From Stenocarpella maydis (Eukaryota > Ascomycota > Sordariomycetes > Diaporthales > Diaporthaceae): a stretch of 24,263 nucleotides of DNA. Position 1 is the first letter of the stretch. Each line of letters begins with the position of its first letter. The translations under genes were made by a program, and so were the position numbers. The notes beneath the pieces were generated by a model. It was not told the origin of the DNA. It made no database searches and worked only from the letters and a program-made list of their open reading frames with translations. Below, piece after piece: positions 19,308 through 24,263 of this stretch. Where the stretch lies: the NCBI GenBank assembly GCA_002270565.1, contig NQMI01000280.1, positions 1 through 24,263 of the forward strand, given 5' to 3'.

Positions 19308-19780
19308 TATTATAAACCAATACGCTAGCACCCCAGACTCTGGTTTGCAGGCCCAAAGATATTAAAGACATATGCTGTAATGCAACCCTGCAGGACCTTA
19401 ATAGTGAAGTTAGCATAGTACATCTAGATTCAGGGTTAGGGTCTGGCTTGCAATGCTTGGTTGCAAGCCATATGAGCTAGCTTGAAGAGGCATCCTTTGA
19501 GCCTCATATTACAACTTATAGGCTCGCCTTGCGAGCTAGCAAGCCACTAAAGAGTTGGAGTATATAACTATATGGTTATCACTATAGTAGATAGCTTTTA
19601 TAGGACAGACTCTTTAGTTGTTAATCTAAGTATTCAATCCTAATATTGGATAGCCTTATAGCTAGTGATTATTATTAGTTAATAATATTGCTTAACAACT
19701 GCCTAATAATGTATTCTGAATATAAACCCTTGATCTTTCAGGATTACGTACTTGGAAACCCCTTTGATCATTATACTCAG
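19308..19780 (+). repeat. Family A 3' LTR
   Basis: Matches 13232-13695. Starts TATTATAAACC, the TG terminus having become TA. Contains CAGGGTTAGGGT (19431-19442) and a perfect hairpin GGCTTGCAA/TTGCAAGCC at about 19445-19469. Ends near TTGATCATTATACTCA. Several differences from the 5' LTR lie at CpG sites changed to TpG or CpA here. Confidence 0.82.
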
Positions 19781-19957
19781 GCGTTATACTTATGCTAGGT
19801 ATAAGTAGTACTAATAAAGTAGTATATATATAAAAGAGAAAAAAGATTACTAAGAAGGGCTTTGCTAAGGAGGGTAGCACGCGCCCTATATACGAGTAAC
19901 ATATATGCTGTATGTGCACTCTACATGTAGAGCTTGCTGCCCGTGCTACTATTAAGG

Positions 19958-20473
19958 ATGAGAATAAGGAGTATAAGGAGATCTGCTACTCTAACTAGAG
20001 CGGTAAGTTATACTTGCACTATGCCTACCTTATGCAAGTATGGCACCTATGCTATGGGTTTGGATTGCTAACCTTAATTAGGCACTAGCAAGTAGTACTA
20101 GCGCTACTATAACGGTAGCAAGGGTAACTGCATTCCTATAAGTATATCCTTAAGGGCCCATTACGTGCCTATAGCGCGAGCATTGTTTGCGTGCTTTTTT
20201 AATATTGCTTAGGTCCCCTTTCACATTATTACCCCCCTTAAGGCTGCTATTGCTAGTACCTTACTGCTATAGGCTACTAAGGCCATATGCCTTCTCCTAC
20301 CGGAGAAGGAAAAGGCTGATGCTACTGCTACACTTATATTATATACTCCTATTACTGCTATTAATAATGAGATCCTAGTGCTTACGCGCTATAGTATTGC
20401 TATGCTTGAGTAGCTTATTGCTGCTGCTAAGTGCTATGCTATTAAGGAAGAGGATAAGGATGAGGAGGAGTAG
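19958..20473 (+). pseudogene. Cysteine-rich antisense ORF remnant of element D
   Basis: A single frame from ATG 19958 to TAG 20471-20473, about 171 codons with a few TAG/TAA stops. It has a cysteine cluster YTCTMPTLCKYG...GLDC (from 20009) and GSKGNCIPI (near 20120), then a helical, alanine/leucine-rich half (LKAAIASTLLL, PEKEKADATATL) and an acidic end KEEDKDEEE. It lies on the strand opposite the D retroelement and stops just before that element's chromodomain end, the same convergent layout as in element A. The start is uncertain; another frame is legible just upstream (AARATIKDENKEYKE, near 19938-19980), so a frameshift is likely. Function unknown. Confidence 0.55.
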
Positions 20474-20506
20474 GTGCTGTGTGCACGCTTTAGCTGTACT
20501 ATAGTT

Positions 20507-20541
20507 ACTAGGGTAGGGGGCCCTTGGAAAACCCCCCTAGT
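20507..20541. other. Hairpin with G and C runs
   Basis: ACTAGGGTAGGGGG pairs imperfectly with CCCCCCTAGT around a short AT-containing loop. It lies between the convergent ends of the element D chromodomain frame and its antisense ORF, a place where a 3'-end or termination signal could sit. Function is inference only. Confidence 0.35.
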
Positions 20542-20559
20542 TTTTAATTTAAATTAAAA

Positions 20560-21140
20560 AGACTTGCGTCCTAAGCGCCTCTATTGCAGCTTTACTATAC
20601 TCAAGCTACTTATTCCTTATATATTTATATTAGTAGTTTATTATAGATATATTTATATAGCTCTTATATATTATCTTTACTACTATATTTCCTTTATTAA
20701 ATAAGGTACTATCTCTAGCTCTATAGCTTCTAATACCCTAATATTAATTCTATCTCAAAAATATTATCCGTAAAGAGTTTTATATTCTTTTATAGCTTAG
20801 GCTCTTTATCTTTATAGCTTATAAACAGCTTTAGCATTAAGATTAATACTATATTATATACCTTATTTTATTTTAGTAGTCCCAGTTAGTATATTAGGCT
20901 ATACTGCCTTATTATCTTAAGCATATAAAATGGGCCTAGGTACTTAGCTATAAGTTTACTACTTCCATGCTTCTACTATAAGTATTTAATTAACATTATA
21001 ATCAGATTATCTTTCTTAAAGCATTTATTAATATAGCATTAATTATACTATTTGAAATATTTAGTATTAGCATTATATAAGTACTATATTATTCTAGTAT
21101 ATTTATCTTTTAAATCTTAATCTTTCTTATTTTCTGAGAA
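20560..21140 (-). pseudogene. Element D integrase C-terminus and chromodomain remnant
   Basis: On the - strand the frame reads KHGSSKLIAKYLGPFYMLKI (near 20975-20915), the GPF block of chromoviral integrase, then an R-Q-Y-S-L-I-Y-Q-L segment. A chromodomain remnant follows near 20758-20640: FEIELILGY, YLI with two stops where W and K/R stand, KYSSKDNI, a stop at the Trp place, then EL. The pattern equals V-E-x-I-L, Y-L-I-x-W-x-x-Y, D-N-T-W-E-P with Trp codons lost to TAG/TAA. The rest of the element is not in the window; repeat C starts at 21150. Element A appears to have inserted near its 3' end. Confidence 0.7.
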
Positions 21141-21149
21141 TTGTGCTAT

Positions 21150-21710
21150 AAAATAGCATTCAGTTCAGCGTGTGTGTGTTTCAGCAGGGTCGCAGTATGG
21201 TGCTCTGAGGCGAATTGGGATGATTGATAATGGTCTGGACAACTTTGTATTAAATGAAGTTAGGCTTCTGTAAGCCCTCCTTATATACCCTCCGATGTTG
21301 TCTTACCCCTGGGCACGCTGCGGTAGGCTCTGGTGCAAATTTGCAAATGCTGGAAAATTCGCCCTTCCAATATACCATCTTTGGTTCCAAGCAACTAGCC
21401 AACCATAGCCCTAGTAATGCTCAAATTGAGTATATATAAACTTCAGAAATCAAGCTATCCAATGTACTAAGTTATATACTTTTTGGATAAGAAATAAGGG
21501 TAATGCAGAGGTTTAAATTAAGGTGTAAATGCAGGCCAAAATAATTGACTTACGGCCACTAAACTCATCTTGCGTTATGCACGCACTGGGCGTACTTAGC
21601 GAAAATCGCCTGACTTGCAAGTCTAGGGTAACTCCTTGCTAAAAAGTCTAGGGTAACTCCTTGCATGAAGTCTAGGGTAACTCCTTGCTGAGCGGTTCCG
21701 TTTAACAATA
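21150..21710 (+). repeat. Repeat C, copy 2
   Basis: GTGCTATAAAATAGCATTCA opens a conserved first module (to about 21315). A middle part differs entirely from copy 3. A conserved last module (about 21508-21705, from AAGGTGTAAATGCAGG to GAGCGGTTCCGTTTA) closes it. The last module ends in three tandem copies of GTCTAGGGTAACTCCTTGC (21621, 21646, 21670; period 24-25). No ORF longer than about 60 codons is seen, and none is shared between copies. A TATAAAA element lies at the start. Confidence 0.8.
21621..21688 (+). repeat. Three tandem GTCTAGGGTAACTCCTTGC units
   Basis: Perfect 19-base cores at 21621-21639, 21646-21664 and 21670-21688 with short variable linkers. The same array, more diverged, is at 24142-24207. 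The core contains TAGGGTAA, reminiscent of but not equal to a telomere repeat. Confidence 0.9.
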
Positions 21711-22009
21711 GTAAGGATTTACTTTATAAGAAACTAAAGAAATAATAATATAGTAACTATAGTAAAACTAGATATAATATAAAAATTTATAAAAAGAATA
21801 TAAAAGCATATAATAAGCTACATTTTAAGTAAATAATAGTAAATCTAGCCTAATTAGTACTAATCAGTATAAATATATATATATTAGTAATCTATAGTAA
21901 ATTAAGATTTTAATAGTAAAGTAAGTACTATTTAGTATAAAGTGTGTTTTTTCTATTAGAAGTTACTCTCTTTAGACTAGTACTATATCTATCTTAATTA
22001 CTCTAAATT

Positions 22010-22155
22010 TATAAAATTAATTAAATTTAAATAATTAAGTATACTTAGAACGAATTAATACTAACTTTTACTACTTACTTAGGCCTAGGTCGATTCTAGG
22101 GTAGCCTAAAGTTAATGAATTTAGTAAAACCTAGCTACGTCCAAGTCCTAGCTAC
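22010..22155 (+). repeat. Degenerate inverted repeat, left arm
   Basis: The reverse complement aligns with 22715-22865 over about 145 bases with scattered transitions. TAATTAAGTATACTT at 22032-22046 is an exact reverse complement of 22822-22836. Part of it (22052-22110) also resembles 1466-1545. Could be a terminal inverted repeat of a dead DNA transposon or two opposed fragments of a dispersed repeat. Confidence 0.6.
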
Positions 22156-22714
22156 TTCCTAATGCCCTGTGTTATAGTTCATTAATAATTAAAATAATTT
22201 TTTTTAATTTACTTGTGCTTAATATTAATCTTTAGGTTAGTTATATATAATATATAATATATAGTATGTATTAAAATATAGCTAATTTAAATGTTTATAA
22301 TATTAAATAACCAACTTTATTAAATAATTTATTATATATATACATTAAATTTAAAGGAATAATAGAATCTATAATTATAGTATATTATTTTAAATAATAT
22401 TTATGTTGTAAACATAATAAAATCAAAACTAAAGTTAAATTATTAGTATATTAAAGATATAAATCAACCTCATAAGCTAATTAGCTAAATTTATAGAAAT
22501 AAATACAGCTTATTAGTAGATATAACTTAACTACTTATTTATATAAAGGATAAATTACTTGAATTACTAATGAAATAGGAAGCCAATCACATTAATTAAA
22601 TTATTAGTAATTTAAGTAAGTTAGTAAGCTAGTCTAAAGAAATGAATTATATAAATTTATACCTATTATTGGAAAATAGTATTTATTTTAAGATAATATA
22701 GGGTATAGTAAAGT

Positions 22715-22865
22715 ATCTAGGACTAGGAAGTAGCTATTTTTTTATAAATTTATCAATTTTAGACTACCTTAGTATATATTTAAAGCTAGATATATAATAG
22801 AAGTTAATACTAATTAATACTAAGTATACTTAATTACTGATTTTTATTTAATTTTATAAATTTAA
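22715..22865 (-). repeat. Degenerate inverted repeat, right arm
   Basis: Partner of 22010-22155, containing CTAGGACTAGGAAGTAGCTA, AGACTACCTTAG and AAGTATACTTAATTA in the order expected from the other arm. The two arms enclose about 560 bases of AT-rich sequence without a gene. Confidence 0.6.
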
Positions 22866-23616
22866 AAGGGTTAAATTAGGATTAATAAGACTAAAAACTA
22901 TTAAGATTTAAATAAAAGAGATCTTTCTTAATATTAATTATATTTTTAATTTCAATATTATTTATACTCTTATATTTTTTAGACCCTTAATTTATTTCAA
23001 TTTAATAGTAATAATATACACTTTATCTTGCATAAAGCAAATTAGGTTTTACTATTTAATTTATTTAAGAATATAAAAAACATAATATGAAATTTAGAAA
23101 TATAGCTCTAATAATTAAGATGTATAATATAATTTAATTTATATTATAATATAGAATAATATAGTAATATACATATAAATATTTATATTTTAAAAGGTAT
23201 AAATATAATTTAATTGATAGGTAAATATTCATTAAATACACTATGAATTAAAATATTTAAGAATTCTAAATGTAATTTTAAAATATAAAAAATATAGCTA
23301 ATCTTTTATTGATAACACATGATAAAAATATCATAAATATATTCTAAATAAAATATATTCTTAAAATATAATTAAGTTTAAAAATCATATTTAATTAACT
23401 ATATAAATATTAAAAAGCTTATTAGAAAGATATAGACGTTATTAAGAATGAATTCTAATAAGTTTATAATATAATAGCTAAATATAAAATTTTAAAATAT
23501 AGTTTTTATAACTTTAATAAGATTAGCTTTAGAATAAGCTAAATAAATTTATTTATAATTACCCCTAGGAACTTTCAAAATATCTAAATTTAAGAATAAT
23601 GGTAATAATACTCCTG

Positions 23617-24242
23617 AATATAATTCTGATGAATATGTGCTATAAAATAGCATTCAGTTCAGCGTGTGTTTCGGCAGGGTCGCAGTCAGTGTGGTGCTCT
23701 GAGGTGAATTGGGACGATTGACAGTGGTCTGTACAACTTTGTATTGAATTTAGTTGGGCTTCTGTAAGCGCTCCTTATATGCCCTCCGCCGTCGTCTCAC
23801 CCCTGGGTCCGCTGCGTCGGCTCGGCCAATTTATGAAAGCGAAAAGTCTCGCCTCTTCAACCACACAGCTTTGGTCTCTTAAGCACCACAACTCATGAGC
23901 CGCTTGAAGCACGTCCTCATACTAAAGTACATTATAACTTTTGTCGTTTCGTTCAGATATTCTCTGCTATCTCTACATGCACAGTAGTCTTTAGTCTATT
24001 AGTTGTACGACGTATAGGTAGGAGCTGTTATAGTCTGATTTAAGGTGCAAATGCAGGGCAAAATAATCGACTCACGCCACCAAACTCATCTTGCGTCACG
24101 CACGCACTGTGCGTACTTAGCGAAAATCGCCTGACTCGCAGGTCTAGGGTAACTCCATACAACGAAGTCTAGGGTAAATCCTTACAACGAAGTCTAGGAC
24201 TCCTTGCCGAGAAACACGCCGCTGAGCGTTCCGTTTACTAAT
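23617..24242 (+). repeat. Repeat C, copy 3
   Basis: Begins TTCTGATGAATATGTGCTAT, the same junction sequence found inverted at about 75-98, and carries the same first module (to about 23825) and last module (about 24040-24235) as copy 2. The middle 23825-24035 is unrelated to copy 2 and much less AT-biased. The last module ends with three tandem units at 24142, 24167 and 24192, then GAGCGTTCCGTTTA. Less mutated than copy 2 and probably younger. No protein is recognised. Confidence 0.8.
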
Positions 24243-24263
24243 ACATGACCTCTTTCTTCCTAC

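Larger units (their letters stand above)
13232..19780 (+). mobile_element. Family A Ty3/Gypsy chromodomain retrotransposon, RIP-degraded
   Basis: Two LTRs about 470 bp long (13232 and 19308) enclose gag, protease, RT, RNase H and chromodomain remnants in the order of Ty3/Gypsy chromoviruses, followed by a purine-rich tract before the 3' LTR. The integrase zinc finger and catalytic core are missing between RNase H (ends about 18030) and the chromodomain (from 18223). Stops run throughout and active-site residues are changed, so the copy is dead. The LTRs differ from each other mainly by C/T and G/A changes. No clear target-site duplication could be read. Confidence 0.88.
21711..23616. other. 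AT-rich tract between two copies of repeat C
   Basis: About 1.9 kb, overwhelmingly A/T, without readable protein motifs in the frames I followed. It contains the inverted repeat at 22010-22865. TpA is very frequent, as expected of heavily RIPed repeat DNA. Its position between direct copies of repeat C would fit the inside of an LTR-type element whose LTRs are repeat C, but no retroelement motif was found. Confidence 0.5.

Noticed and set aside
19692..19919. 75-codon - strand frame over the end of the 3' LTR
   Set aside because: Overlaps LTR sequence and AT-rich DNA; hydrophobic composition follows base bias.
20187..20378. 63-codon Leu/Tyr-rich + strand frame
   Set aside because: Alternative frame of the Cys-rich ORF 19958-20473, with low-complexity composition.
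21621..21688. CRISPR-like array
   Set aside because: Three units with 5-6-base linkers and no spacers, in a eukaryotic repeat.

Overview
The window looks like a repeat-dense, AT-rich compartment of a filamentous ascomycete genome. It holds several Ty3/Gypsy-type chromodomain LTR retrotransposons riddled with stop codons of the kind produced by RIP (repeat-induced point mutation): Trp, Gln and Arg codons turned into TAG, TAA or TGA, TpA-rich sequence, and catalytic Asp codons turned into Asn. One GC-rich host gene with a fungal-type GT-AG intron survives. It encodes a zinc-dependent medium-chain dehydrogenase of the butanediol/sorbitol dehydrogenase type, at 2419-3599 on the + strand.

Layout. 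1-97: partial inverted copy of a dispersed repeat (repeat C). 98-1463: 5' end of a retrotransposon (family B) on the - strand, as a gag remnant followed by its LTR. 1464-2418: AT-rich gap, then the gene's upstream region. 2419-3599: the dehydrogenase. 4136-6369: 3' part of a second retrotransposon (family A') on the - strand, with LTR, an antisense ORF, chromodomain and integrase C-terminus. 6370-6408: centre of a large palindrome. 6409-12630: everything again in reverse order, with a frameshifted dehydrogenase copy. 12660-13231: an unassigned decayed reading frame. 13232-19780: a two-LTR retrotransposon (family A) on the + strand with gag, protease, RT, RNase H and chromodomain remnants but no integrase core. 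19781-21140: 3' part of a further chromodomain element (D) on the - strand. 21150-24242: two direct copies of repeat C flanking about 1.9 kb of very AT-rich sequence that contains a degenerate inverted repeat.

Two points matter most. First, the centre of the palindrome reads like an error-containing PacBio SMRTbell hairpin adapter. The right arm has patches of single-base indels beside patches of perfect identity, and it carries a Tn5 mosaic-end-like inverted pair. The inverted duplication is therefore probably a fold-back read (missed adapter) built into the assembly, so the right arm and the join to what follows should be distrusted. Second, chromodomain elements A, A' and D each carry a convergent reading frame on the opposite strand between the chromodomain and the 3' LTR. 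In A this frame encodes a cysteine cluster followed by a coiled coil. It recurs in separate copies and is the best candidate here for under-described biology.

No tRNA, rRNA, CRISPR array or bacterial-type operon was seen.
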